From JAXMBN01 sp046349875 (GTDB lineage Bacteria > Planctomycetota > Planctomycetia > Pirellulales > Pirellulaceae): a stretch of DNA of 44,079 nucleotides. Each line of letters starts with the position of its first letter. The stretch's first letter is position 1. Below, in pieces: positions 18,565 to 27,169 of this stretch. The stretch spans positions 1-44,079 of the forward strand of contig JAXMBN010000043.1 of NCBI GenBank assembly GCA_046349875.1, written 5' to 3'. The notes under the pieces are model-generated. The model saw only the letters and a program-made list of their open reading frames with translations, did no database searches and had not been told where the DNA came from. A program made the translations under genes and the position numbers.

Positions 18565-19152
18565 TTACTTTTTGGCTGCAATGGGAGCGCGGATCTGACC
18601 GCCCCCCACGGGAATCAATGCTCCCGATTGAGGAGAACCGGAATTCTCAACGGAACGGTTCCAAGGTACCCCATAGGCCGCAAAAATTCCTTCATGCACA
18701 TCCATCACATAGGCCAAACAGGCGGCAGGCCGTGTATTGGAGGATGCACCCGTGGTAACCGCGGCACCCGTCACCAAGAGATACTCGGGGTTCTTTCCAC
18801 TTGGAAGTTGCCCGCGAACGTTCGTTTGGAATTTCGCTCCAAAGGTACCCATTCTTGGATAGTAAACCCAACATTGTAGGTCTCCACTGATGTAATCCAA
18901 GAAAAAGATCCCCTCGCTGTCGTCATCGATTGGGCCAGTTGCAATCGCCATGGTGGACGAACCATGCGTCGCAGCGGCTCGCAAAACCTCGGGAGGCAGA
19001 GTCATCGATCGGGTCTGAACGCTTCCGCTCCAGAAACCCAATCCAAAAATGCAGGCCAGCGTCGTGGCAGAGACAAAGCCGAGCCAAAACGGGTGATTCC
19101 ATGCGAAAGCGCCGGTTCGTTGTACGAACCGAGATTGTGTGCTCAATTCCAT
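18565..19152 (-). CDS. Membrane-anchored protein of unknown function upstream of btaA
   Basis: A 195-residue protein from ATG 19152, which follows AGGG and a GAGG; an upstream in-frame start exists but lacks a site. One transmembrane segment near residues 24-44 (FWLGFVSATTLACIFGLGFW). The soluble part contains GIFFLDYISGDLQCWVYYPR, GKNPEYLLVTG and ARPAACLAYVMD-like blocks (here RPAACLAYVMD), a pattern I recognise as a conserved planctomycete family without known function. It ends in a basic tail (APIAAKK). Probably cotranscribed with btaA and btaB. Confidence 0.75.
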   Translation of the reverse strand: MELSTQSRFVQRTGAFAWNHPFWLGFVSATTLACIFGLGFWSGSVQTRSMTLPPEVLRAAATHGSSTMAIATGPIDDDSEGIFFLDYISGDLQCWVYYPRMGTFGAKFQTNVRGQLPSGKNPEYLLVTGAAVTTGASSNTRPAACLAYVMDVHEGIFAAYGVPWNRSVENSGSPQSGALIPVGGGQIRAPIAAKK

Positions 19153-19471
19153 CCTCGTACCCTTTCTTAGAATTCCCCACCAAAGCGAGGGCAAGCTCGG
19201 TCCAACCCGCATGCCCCCTCCCTTCTTCGACAGATCCCCTTTATCCTAGCGATTCTTGGCCGCGAAGCTACCTGAAACCGAGGGCGTTCGCTGGACATTC
19301 TGGGTCAAGTGTGCCAAAAGAGTCATGAAAAACGGGATAGGGAAGCGTTCACTTCCCACATCCGGTGCGGTCTGACGTCACCCGCATACCTACCCTGCAT
19401 ATTTCCCAGACTTTTACTTGTTGGCTTTTACTTGTTGTCTTTACTTCTCGCCGTGCTTTGGGAGCTTCCTC
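19153..19471. promoter_or_regulatory. Divergent intergenic region with 14-bp tandem repeat
   Basis: Separates the btaA-group (minus) from an oxidoreductase gene (plus), so it should hold both promoters. CTTTTACTTGTTGG at 19411-19424 is followed directly by CTTTTACTTGTTGT at 19425-19438 and a third partial copy, CTTTACTTCT, at 19439-19448, ending 23 bases before the oxidoreductase start codon. This could be a regulator site or slippage product. No clear -35/-10 pair seen. Confidence 0.4.
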
Positions 19472-20668
19472 ATGTCGATCAATGGTTCGCTTTCCCGCAA
19501 ACTTCGAATGGGATTGGTTGGTGGTGGTCAAGGGTCTTTCATTGGACGCGTCCACTCGATTGCAGCTTGCCTCGATAATCGAGCCGTCGTGGTCGCTGGC
19601 GCACTAAGCAGCAATCCTGAACGCTCCAAAGCTTCCGCTCCCGATTACGATATCGCTCCGAATCGCGCTTACGGTTCCTACCTCGAAATGCTCGATACCG
19701 AAGCCAAGTTGCCCGAGGGTGAACGCATCGATTTTATTTCGATCACCACTCCCAATCACGCTCACTTTGAAGTGGCTAAGGCAGCCTTGGAACGAGGTTT
19801 CCACGTCGTATGCGACAAGCCCATGACCTTCGATCTCAATCAAGCACAAGAACTGCAGTCGTTGGTCGAGAAGACAGGCAAAGTATTCGCCGTATCACAC
19901 AACTACACAGGCTATCCTTTGGTCCGCCAAGCTCGCGAAATGGTTCAAAGCGGAGAGCTCGGTGAGATCCAAGCGATCCGCGCCTGCTATATCCAAGGTT
20001 GGTTGCGAACTCGACTCGAAGAGTCCGAGCAAAAGCAAGCATCGTGGCGAACGGATCCATCGAAGAGCGGTGCTGCCGGATGCTTTGGTGACATCGCAAC
20101 CCATGCCTACAATCTTGGTCGCTACATCAGTGGATTACTTCCTTCCGAGATCAGTTGCCATCTCAAGATCTTCGAACAAGGACGCAAGCTCGATGACTAT
20201 GGTACGGCGATCATTCGTTATCAGAACGGTGGTCTTGGAACGGTCACGGCAAGTCAAATCAGCCACGGTCGCGAGAACGATCTCTCCGTTGAAATCGATG
20301 GCACGAAGGGCTCGCTATCATGGCGACAAGAAGAGCCCAACGTGATGATCGTACGTCAGAACGGACGTCCTCATCAGCTCTATACGCGCGATCCTAATGC
20401 TCCGTTCATGAATGGCATGGGGAAGGGTGCCTGCCGTTTGCCCAGCGGTCACCCCGAAGCCTTCTTTGAAGCATTCGCGAATATCTATGCTGCAACCTAT
20501 GATGCCATCGTCGCGCAAGCCGAAGGCAAATCGGTTGAAAAGAAGAACACGATTTACCCCAACGTTTACGATGGAGTAGAAGGCATGCTCTTCATCCAGC
20601 AAAGCGTCGCTAGCAGTGGCCAAAACGGTGCTTGGCTTCCATTCACTTGTCCGGCAGCTCGCGTTTAG
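19472..20668 (+). CDS. Gfo/Idh/MocA family NAD(P)-dependent oxidoreductase
   Basis: Predicted sugar or inositol dehydrogenase. The ATG at 19472 has GGGAG seven bases upstream and places the Rossmann motif GLVGGGQGSFIGRVH at about residues 13-27. The family catalytic lysine lies in CDKPMTF, and SHNYTGYPLVRQAREMV, WRTDPSKSGAAGCFGDIATHAYNL give the C-terminal substrate domain with its usual HxxxL-type tail. Length 398 is normal. No signal peptide, so cytosolic. Substrate cannot be told. Its stop codon overlaps that of the convergent TPR gene. Confidence 0.88.
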   Translation: MSINGSLSRKLRMGLVGGGQGSFIGRVHSIAACLDNRAVVVAGALSSNPERSKASAPDYDIAPNRAYGSYLEMLDTEAKLPEGERIDFISITTPNHAHFEVAKAALERGFHVVCDKPMTFDLNQAQELQSLVEKTGKVFAVSHNYTGYPLVRQAREMVQSGELGEIQAIRACYIQGWLRTRLEESEQKQASWRTDPSKSGAAGCFGDIATHAYNLGRYISGLLPSEISCHLKIFEQGRKLDDYGTAIIRYQNGGLGTVTASQISHGRENDLSVEIDGTKGSLSWRQEEPNVMIVRQNGRPHQLYTRDPNAPFMNGMGKGACRLPSGHPEAFFEAFANIYAATYDAIVAQAEGKSVEKKNTIYPNVYDGVEGMLFIQQSVASSGQNGAWLPFTCPAARV

Positions 20669-21918
20669 CGAACGCCAGTACCAATAATGCTGCTACCGCT
20701 GGAACGAGGTGAACGAGCAGTCTGAGCATTCGGGCTGCTCGTTTCGTTGAGAGCGTTTTTCTGAAGATACGCACGGCCTTTTTGATAGAGAGCCAGTCGT
20801 TGACGGATCTCATCCTGCTCCTCTTCGGGCGCTTGTTCTAACGCTCGCTTGGCCGATTGCACTGCGGCAGGAAAGTCACCGGCCGCCGCACTTGCCGCTG
20901 CCTTGACGTCCAACAATTGATAGTCCACTTCACCATTGAGAACGACGGCCTTGTCCACCATCTGCATGGCGTGCCTTGGTGATCGAATCTTGGCTTCGGG
21001 ACAGGTCGCTAACAACCATCCCAAATTCTGAAAGGCGCGACTGCATTGATCGTCGCGCTGGAGTGCAGCTCCATAAGCTTCCATCGCTTCCGTCCATTTA
21101 CCTGTCGATTGATACGCATCGGCCAAGTCGATCTGCAACTCGATTTGATCAGGGGCCAATTGCGACGCTTTTTGAAAATCACGAATCGCTAGATCGAATT
21201 CATTGAGCTGGAAACGAGCGCGAGCTCGTCCGGCATACGCTTCTGCATCTTGTGGATTCAACTGCAAGGAAGAGGTGTAATCTGCAACAGCGAGATCATA
21301 CTCGGACGTTAAACTGTAGATCTCGGCGCGATTGAAGTACGCATTGGCATACTTTGGATTCTGAGCGATGACTTCTGAAAACTCGGCCAGCGCACCATCA
21401 TGATTGCCTTGCATGGATAGAATAATGGCCATGTTGTGACGCGACTTCCAGCGTTTGGGATCATACTTGAGCGCCAACTGAAAGTCCCGCATCGCTTGTT
21501 GATCCAGCTTTTTAGCTTCGGCCGTCTTCCCTTCGTCGACCAACTCTCCGGCACGATCGCATCGCCACTCGCCTCGCTTATTGGCCGACCATGCCATCAA
21601 CTGGCCTGCATATTCTATATCGGCGGCCGAACGTTGCTGATCTTGCAAGATCAACACAAGGCGATCGATCAGCGCAGTGAAGTCTTTTTCTTCCGTCATC
21701 GTTTGCGTTGAGTTGTACAAACGAAGCAAGTCGGCAGAAATCGTTGCTGCATTTCGATCGCTACCCGCAGAACGAGTCGCTGGAGCGGAGGCCACAACGC
21801 TGCTATTCGCTCGGCGCGGCTGTTGTGCGAGACCGTGCGCAGAAACGAGCGTCCATACGCCCATGACCCAACACCATCGCCATCTCCAAGCATCCCTGCC
21901 GGAAACATGCCCATCCAT
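20665..21918 (-). CDS. Exported TPR-repeat protein
   Basis: A 417-residue protein. The ATG at 21918 is preferred because GGGAGAAGG lies just upstream and a signal peptide follows (RWRWCWVMGVWTLVSAHGLAQ). About six tetratricopeptide repeats are visible between residues 110 and 310, for example DGALAEFSEVIAQNPKYANA, YDLAVADYTSSLQLNPQDAE and FDLAIRDFQKASQLAPDQIE. TPRs serve as protein-binding scaffolds. The C-terminus is Ser/Arg-rich. Its stop codon shares bases with the stop of the convergent oxidoreductase gene (20665-20668). Confidence 0.85.
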   Translation of the reverse strand: MDGHVSGRDAWRWRWCWVMGVWTLVSAHGLAQQPRRANSSVVASAPATRSAGSDRNAATISADLLRLYNSTQTMTEEKDFTALIDRLVLILQDQQRSAADIEYAGQLMAWSANKRGEWRCDRAGELVDEGKTAEAKKLDQQAMRDFQLALKYDPKRWKSRHNMAIILSMQGNHDGALAEFSEVIAQNPKYANAYFNRAEIYSLTSEYDLAVADYTSSLQLNPQDAEAYAGRARARFQLNEFDLAIRDFQKASQLAPDQIELQIDLADAYQSTGKWTEAMEAYGAALQRDDQCSRAFQNLGWLLATCPEAKIRSPRHAMQMVDKAVVLNGEVDYQLLDVKAAASAAAGDFPAAVQSAKRALEQAPEEEQDEIRQRLALYQKGRAYLQKNALNETSSPNAQTARSPRSSGSSIIGTGVR

Positions 21919-22056
21919 GACCTTCTCCCATCCAATACCGCAACTCTTGCGAAACATCGCGGAAAATAGCGTTCCCGCATGCCGAGGGGAAGATCGTTTC
22001 CTCTGTGCATCGCACTTAAGGTAAGGCTAGCATTGGATGCATGCAACGATACTGGA

Positions 22057-23010
22057 CTACACCGAGCCAATCACACTTGCAATTTGCTCTGCGATGCTCT
22101 CGGGCGAATACCCAGTCTCCATGGGAATGCGACGCACTTCCGGTGTCGATCGAAACCAAATCTCCTGACGTCGCACGAACTGTCGTGTGTGCGCTTGAAC
22201 GAGCCGTATGGTCTCTTCGAGCGATTGCTTGCCATCGAGATATTCCATGGTCTCGCGGTAACCCACGGCTTGGGAAGCCGTGCGGCCCAGATCGCGATAA
22301 CGAGCGAGTAGCTGCTTCACTTCGTCGATCAACCCTTGCTCGTACATTCGTTCCACACGTTCATTAACACGTTGGTGGATCACGGGACGTTCCCATCCCA
22401 AAACGAAGACTCGGCAAGCATCCTGAGGCTGTGGACGTTCAAAGTGACTTTGCCAATGGCTCAACGGCTTGCCAGTAATTCTGGCCACCTCTAAGGCGCG
22501 AATCGTCCTGCGCATATCACCAGGGAGAAGCTTGTGCGCTAGAACGGGATCGACTTGACGCAGTCGCTCTCGCAAGGACTCTGCACCAAACTGAGCCACA
22601 TCTTCTTCGACTTGCTTGCGAAACTCCCAGTCCGCCTCAGGCCCCAAAAACATTCCGCGGATCAACGTTCGAAGGTACAGAGGAGTGCCACCTACAAAGA
22701 GCGCTACTTTCCCGCGAGCACTGATCTCTTGAACCGCTTCATGAGCCATTTTGACGTATTGCGATACGCTAAAACACTCGGTCGGATCGACGATATCGAT
22801 GAGATGATGCGGAACGCGTTGGCGTTGTTCCCACGTCGGCTTGGCGGTACCGATGTCCATTCCGCGATAGACGGCCATGGAATCGAGCGAAATGATCTCG
22901 GCATTGAGAATTTCGGCAAGGCACATGCCGACATCGGTCTTTCCAGCGGCCGTAGGCCCCGAAAGATACCAAGCATTCAATAGGGGTGGGCGAATCCAGT
23001 CGTTTTCCAT
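22057..23010 (-). CDS. miaA: tRNA dimethylallyltransferase
   Basis: Adds a dimethylallyl group to N6 of A37 in tRNAs reading codons beginning with U. The 317-residue protein has the P-loop GPTAAGKT at residues 18-25, DSMAVYRGMDIGTAKPT at 42-58, HHLIDIVDP, and the substrate loop FVGGTPLYLRTLIRG. Further C-terminal blocks (GMDIGTAK, SQAVGYRE and TRQFVRRQEIWF) are standard. Intact, normal length. Confidence 0.95.
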   Translation of the reverse strand: MENDWIRPPLLNAWYLSGPTAAGKTDVGMCLAEILNAEIISLDSMAVYRGMDIGTAKPTWEQRQRVPHHLIDIVDPTECFSVSQYVKMAHEAVQEISARGKVALFVGGTPLYLRTLIRGMFLGPEADWEFRKQVEEDVAQFGAESLRERLRQVDPVLAHKLLPGDMRRTIRALEVARITGKPLSHWQSHFERPQPQDACRVFVLGWERPVIHQRVNERVERMYEQGLIDEVKQLLARYRDLGRTASQAVGYRETMEYLDGKQSLEETIRLVQAHTRQFVRRQEIWFRSTPEVRRIPMETGYSPESIAEQIASVIGSV

Positions 23011-23178
23011 GGCAATTCGACCACCAGGGTCCTACTTGTCCTGTCCGAAAAAGGGTTTGGAATTACATTATAACGTTTGGTCCGAGTTCCCAATGGCCCA
23101 AATGGGTCGAAGTCGAGGCTTGCGGGCCTCGTCCGTAACCGTACCTCGCACGTATGCCTTCTTCCAACCAACTCTAGC

Positions 23179-23556
23179 ATGAATTCTGTTAATACTGACG
23201 TTTTCGATCGCTTGATGGCGCAGCTCCACCAACGCGCTCAAACGATGCCCGAAGGATCCTACACGACCCACCTCATGCGCGGGGGCAACGCGAAGATGGG
23301 AAGCAAGATCATGGAAGAAGCGGATGAAGTCGTGCGAGCTGCCGACGAAGCTGGCGACGCAGGTCGCTCGCATCTCATCTACGAAGCTTGTGATCTGATG
23401 TATCACCTTTGGGTTTTGTTGGCATCGAAGGGGATCGACGTGGATGATTTGAGAAATGAACTAGCGCGTCGAGAAGGGACGTCGGGGATTGTTGAGAAAG
23501 CTCAGCGATCCACGAGCTCGGCCAAGGATGCACGCGAAGGAGAACAAGGTGAGTAA
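23179..23556 (+). CDS. hisE: Phosphoribosyl-ATP pyrophosphatase
   Basis: Second step of histidine synthesis: hydrolyses phosphoribosyl-ATP to phosphoribosyl-AMP. The ATG at 23179 gives 125 residues. Signature blocks are SYTTHLMRGGNAKMGSKIMEEADEVV, where the glutamates bind metal, and LIYEACDLMYHLWVLL. The last codons overlap hisG by eight bases, so the two are translationally coupled. The tail after residue 100 (SSAKDAREGEQGE) is variable and carries the hisG ribosome site. Confidence 0.93.
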   Translation: MNSVNTDVFDRLMAQLHQRAQTMPEGSYTTHLMRGGNAKMGSKIMEEADEVVRAADEAGDAGRSHLIYEACDLMYHLWVLLASKGIDVDDLRNELARREGTSGIVEKAQRSTSSAKDAREGEQGE

Positions 23557-24409
23557 CGCGACACCATTGCGAATTGGGATTCCTAGCAAGGGGCGATTGA
23601 GCGAACTTGCGAGCGAACTACTGCAACAAGCAGGACTCCATTTTCGTCGACAAGATCGTTCACTGTTTGCGCGAGTAAGCGGTCTTCCGGTAGAGATTAC
23701 CTTTCTTCGAGCCGATGACATTCCCATCCTCTGCGAGGAAGGGGCGATCGATTTAGGAGTGACCGGAAGCGACCTTGTCGAAGAAGCCGCAGCCGATGTG
23801 ACGATGCGGATGAAGCTCGGTGTGGGACGATGCCGACTTGCCATTTGCATTCCTATCGATTCGGACATTACGCATCCGCAACAGTTGGATAAGAAACGAA
23901 TTGCCACCAGCTTTCCGGCGACGACGGAGCGTTACCTCAAGAGCCATCAAGCCTCAGCACATATGGTTGTTTTGAATGGTTCGGTAGAAGTCATGATTGC
24001 ATTGGGCATCGCCGATGCGATCGTTGACCTCGTAGAAACGGGTAGCACCTTGGCGGCAAATCGGTTGAAAGTATTCACCGACATTGGCAGCTATGAGACG
24101 ATACTGATCCAAAGCAAGAAATGCCGCGATACGGAAACCGCTGATCGCATCGTGCGTCGCTTGGAAGGAGTTGTGATCGCTCGCGATTACTCGTTGCTCG
24201 AATACAACATCCCGCGAGCCAAGTTGCCTGATGCAGAGCGCGTTACCCCTGGATTCAAATCGCCAACGGTGAGCGCCTTAGAGGATTCCGACTGGTGTGC
24301 TGTTCGCGTCATGGTTCGCAGTTCGGATGTGATTGCAACCATGGAAAAGCTGGAAGCGCTTGGCGCCTCTGCCATTTTGGAAACCGCTATCAACAACTGT
24401 AGGCTCTAA
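23549..24409 (+). CDS. hisG: ATP phosphoribosyltransferase, long form
   Basis: First and feedback-controlled step of histidine synthesis, joining ATP and PRPP. Start GTG at 23549 follows AAGGAG (23538-23543) and lies inside hisE. The 286-residue protein opens LRIGIPSKGRLSELASELL; it has DLGVTGSDLVEEA, the PRPP-binding-type NGSVEVMIALGIADAIVDLVETGSTL, and a C-terminal ACT-like regulatory domain (about residues 210-286, VRVMVRSSDVIATMEKLEALGA). That domain marks the long, HisZ-independent form. Its stop TAA shares its last A with the next ATG. Confidence 0.95.
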   Translation: MSNATPLRIGIPSKGRLSELASELLQQAGLHFRRQDRSLFARVSGLPVEITFLRADDIPILCEEGAIDLGVTGSDLVEEAAADVTMRMKLGVGRCRLAICIPIDSDITHPQQLDKKRIATSFPATTERYLKSHQASAHMVVLNGSVEVMIALGIADAIVDLVETGSTLAANRLKVFTDIGSYETILIQSKKCRDTETADRIVRRLEGVVIARDYSLLEYNIPRAKLPDAERVTPGFKSPTVSALEDSDWCAVRVMVRSSDVIATMEKLEALGASAILETAINNCRL

Positions 24410-25661
24410 TGATTGGATCGCGATGGGATTGTATCGTGGTCGGCGGCGGTGCTGCAGGCTTATTTGCCGCGGGCACGGCAGCAGAGCGTGGTCGCAAAGT
24501 TTTGGTGCTTGAAAAGAATGCCAAAGCTGGCCCCAAGATTCTCATGTCCGGTGGCACGCGTTGCAATGTGACCCACCATTGCGATTCGCGTAAGATTGCA
24601 GAGGCCTTTGGTAAGAAGGGGCGAGCGCTCCTTTCTCCACTACAGCGGATGTCGCCTCAAGATGTTGTCAAAGTCTTCGATCACTTAGGAGTACCGACCA
24701 AAGTGGAAGAGACCGGCAAGGTCTTTCCACTAAGCAATCGCGCGATCGATGTTCGCGATGCATTGCTCAAACGACTGAGCGATGCTGGTGGTGTTCTACA
24801 GACCTCGACCGCCGTTGAGCAATATTACACGTTTCTTCAACGGGACAGAGCTTTGAAGTGCAGTTGCCCAACCAATCGCTTTTGGGCTGAAAGATCTTGA
24901 TCACCACGGGTGGCTTGAGCTTTCCTGGATGCGGAACCACGGGCGATGGATATGGTTGGTTGTCGAAGATGGGTCATACCATCACCTCACTGCGTCATGC
25001 ATTGACCCCTTTGCTCTCTTCAACCTCATGGGTACACGAACTTACAGGGGTGACGCTTGAAGACGCGCTGGTTACAGCGACCTTATCGAACGCATCCTCC
25101 AAGAAACCGATGGAACGAGCCCAATCGCGAGGCGGGTTATTATGGACGCACTTTGGATTGAGTGGTCCGACTGCAATGAATGTCTCGCACTGCTTTTCGG
25201 ATCCCCAAACGACGCTGGATACGTTATGGATTGATTTGCTTCCACACCTTTCTCTGCAACAGTGTGAAGAATGGCTATTGCAGGAAGGAAAACATGGGCA
25301 GCGATCGTTGCTCAGCACCCTAGGCCATGTTATTCCTAAACGACTTGCAGAAACGCTTCTGCGTTTGTGCAACATTCCACCCACCGTCCGCATGGCGGAA
25401 TGGACACGTCCCCATCGTTTGGCGATTCTCGATCATCTCAAACGATTGCAAGTTCCGATTCACGGGACTCGAGGCTATGCCAAGGCCGAAGTCACTTCGG
25501 GTGGCGTCACGCTCGGGGAAGTCAATTTTCAAGACATGCAAAGTCGCAAAGTACCTGGCCTCTATCTGGCCGGTGAAATTCTCGATCTCGATGGTCCCAT
25601 CGGAGGCTTTAATTTTCAAGCCGCATGGAGCACGGGCCATACGGCTGGTCTTCATCTTTAA
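24409..25661 (+). pseudogene. Broken HI0933/BaiN-family flavoprotein gene
   Basis: Two frames together make one FAD-dependent oxidoreductase of about 415 residues. The first, from ATG 24409, has the dinucleotide-binding IVVGGGAAGLFAAGTAAERG and MSGGTRCNVTHH; the second, from about 24897, has ITTGGLSFPGCGTTGDGY and the C-terminal GEVNFQDMQSRKVPGLYLAGEILDLDGPIGG-type FAD block (quoted in part). Between them the natural reading leaves the first frame near 24815-24840 and continues in the second as TGQSFEVQLPNQSLLG, then meets an in-frame TGA at 24888-24890 before KILITTGG. So at least two lesions, a frameshift and a stop, separate the halves. The start overlaps the hisG stop (TAATG). Could instead be sequencing error, but two independent errors would be needed. 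Confidence 0.75.
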
Positions 25662-25680
25662 ATCGCGTCGACCAATGAGA

Positions 25681-26703
25681 TTAACGATAGGAAGTCGATC
25701 TCCCTGCGTCTGCCAAGGTCTCCATCGCTTGGCGATGATCGATGTAATCGAGAATAGCCACTCTGACATCCACCGGTAATTTGCTCATCGCTCCTTCGGG
25801 ATAGGTTACCTTTCCAAACAAGACTTGTGATAACCAACTATCGGGTATGGCAGGCGACATGATGTCGAGGGCAACGCCAATTCGGTGCATCGGTGTTGGT
25901 TCGTTGCGTTTGCGGATCTCGCGAGCATATTGATGTTCCACCCAACGCAATCTCTGTTCCATCGTTACGTGTCCGCGTGCAACTTTCTCTGCAATATCAT
26001 CACCCGCTTGATATACGGCGACGAGAAACCGTTGTTGAGCCAACGTCTTGCGAGATCTACCACCACCGTTCGCTTCCATCGAGACATCAAGCAATCCACC
26101 ACGCCAGTGGGATGGAACTTCCATAACCACTTCGACCGGATGCATCCCTTCCAGAGTCGTTTGAGGCGAGCGTTTGAATTTGAAATAGACGCCAGATCGA
26201 CGTCCCAAGGTGCCCGATGCCGTCAACACACTCATCGCAGGCCGTTCGATAAATGCCTTCTGCGTAGCAGCGTGACCGTAGTACTGAGCATTACCTTCCA
26301 CCCAACCCGCACCAGGATATCCAGCGGCCCCGCGAGCATTCAACTCGCGATGCTCTTGTTCCAAAGAGGAAACCTGAACTTGGCCTGCAACCGAACTGGT
26401 CAGTTCTGTTTTGGGAAAGAAGTCGGCCACTTGCATTTCTTGGTGTTGAGTTTCAACTCGAAATAGAAACTCATCCACATCGTTCGATAGCGATGAGTCG
26501 ATCAACGAGGATAGCTGCAACGGAATGCGAACGAAGCGGCTATTGGCCATGGTGGATGCCCAACCTTGCGTAGGCAATGGTTGTGCAGCGACGATCGGAT
26601 TGACATCGAATACGACAGGATCGGATGCAAGCGTAAGACCGAAAAGGCATCCAAGCCAAAGCTGTGTCGTCAGAGTAATGGTTCGTACCATAGCGGTATG
26701 CAT
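25681..26703 (-). CDS. Exported protein of unknown function
   Basis: A 340-residue protein from ATG 26703, chosen because GAGGGGG lies just upstream and a signal peptide follows (ITLTTQLWLGCLFGLTLAS). The mature part is soluble: a beta-rich N-terminal half with YPGAGWVEGNAQYYGHAATQKAF and HWRGGLLDVSMEANGG, then a helical half with EIRKRNEPTPM and a tail ending ETLADAGRSTSYR. No domain recognised. Converges on the broken flavoprotein gene with 19 bases between stops. Confidence 0.75.
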   Translation of the reverse strand: MHTAMVRTITLTTQLWLGCLFGLTLASDPVVFDVNPIVAAQPLPTQGWASTMANSRFVRIPLQLSSLIDSSLSNDVDEFLFRVETQHQEMQVADFFPKTELTSSVAGQVQVSSLEQEHRELNARGAAGYPGAGWVEGNAQYYGHAATQKAFIERPAMSVLTASGTLGRRSGVYFKFKRSPQTTLEGMHPVEVVMEVPSHWRGGLLDVSMEANGGGRSRKTLAQQRFLVAVYQAGDDIAEKVARGHVTMEQRLRWVEHQYAREIRKRNEPTPMHRIGVALDIMSPAIPDSWLSQVLFGKVTYPEGAMSKLPVDVRVAILDYIDHRQAMETLADAGRSTSYR

Positions 26704-27086
26704 GATCCCCCTCACTTCCATCGAGCTTATCCAGATCCAGTGCAGATCTTTCTTGGAGCCTGACTCCAATGCCCGATCGTAAAACCAACCAACGAGGATG
26801 AATCCCTGCGTTCGTGAAGGAGCAATCAACGATACCTTCTAGAGCATTCCGTCCTGGAATGTGGCCTCCTCACCCGAGTGCTGGTTCCTATGGTCGAGGA
26901 ATCGTCACAGCATTCGAGCAGCCTGCGAAGTTGCAAAAGAATCCTAGCGCTGCCAAAACGCAAGACAAGGGCGGCCATTGGAAACGAGGGTTGCCGTTAC
27001 CCTATTCCGCTATGATTTCTTGCATTCGGCCAGAATAAAGTTTGCTATCGATATTCCGATTGGGAACATATGACGGATGGGTCAAC
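26704..27086. other. Intergenic region without a recognised gene
   Basis: About 380 bases between an exported-protein start and the terminator of the aminotransferase gene. A plus-strand frame at 26814-27038 has no ribosome site and no natural composition. Should hold the promoter of the 26703 gene; none could be picked out with confidence. Confidence 0.35.
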
Positions 27087-27120
27087 AAAACAGGCACCTC
27101 ACGAGTTCGAGAGGTGCCTG
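27083..27120 (-). terminator. Intrinsic terminator of the aminotransferase gene
   Basis: A perfect 10-bp stem (CAGGCACCTC at 27091-27100, GAGGTGCCTG at 27111-27120) with a ten-base loop. On the minus strand the stem runs directly into TTTTGTT, 50 bases after the stop codon at 27170. Confidence 0.85.
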
Positions 27121-27169
27121 ATGAAGATTTTTGACGGTGCTGTTGAACAAGTGTCCAACCGAGCTCCCC

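Noticed and set aside
26814..27038. Plus-strand frame of 74 codons
   Set aside because: No ribosome site, no conserved-looking sequence, and it lies in an intergenic stretch between two minus-strand genes.
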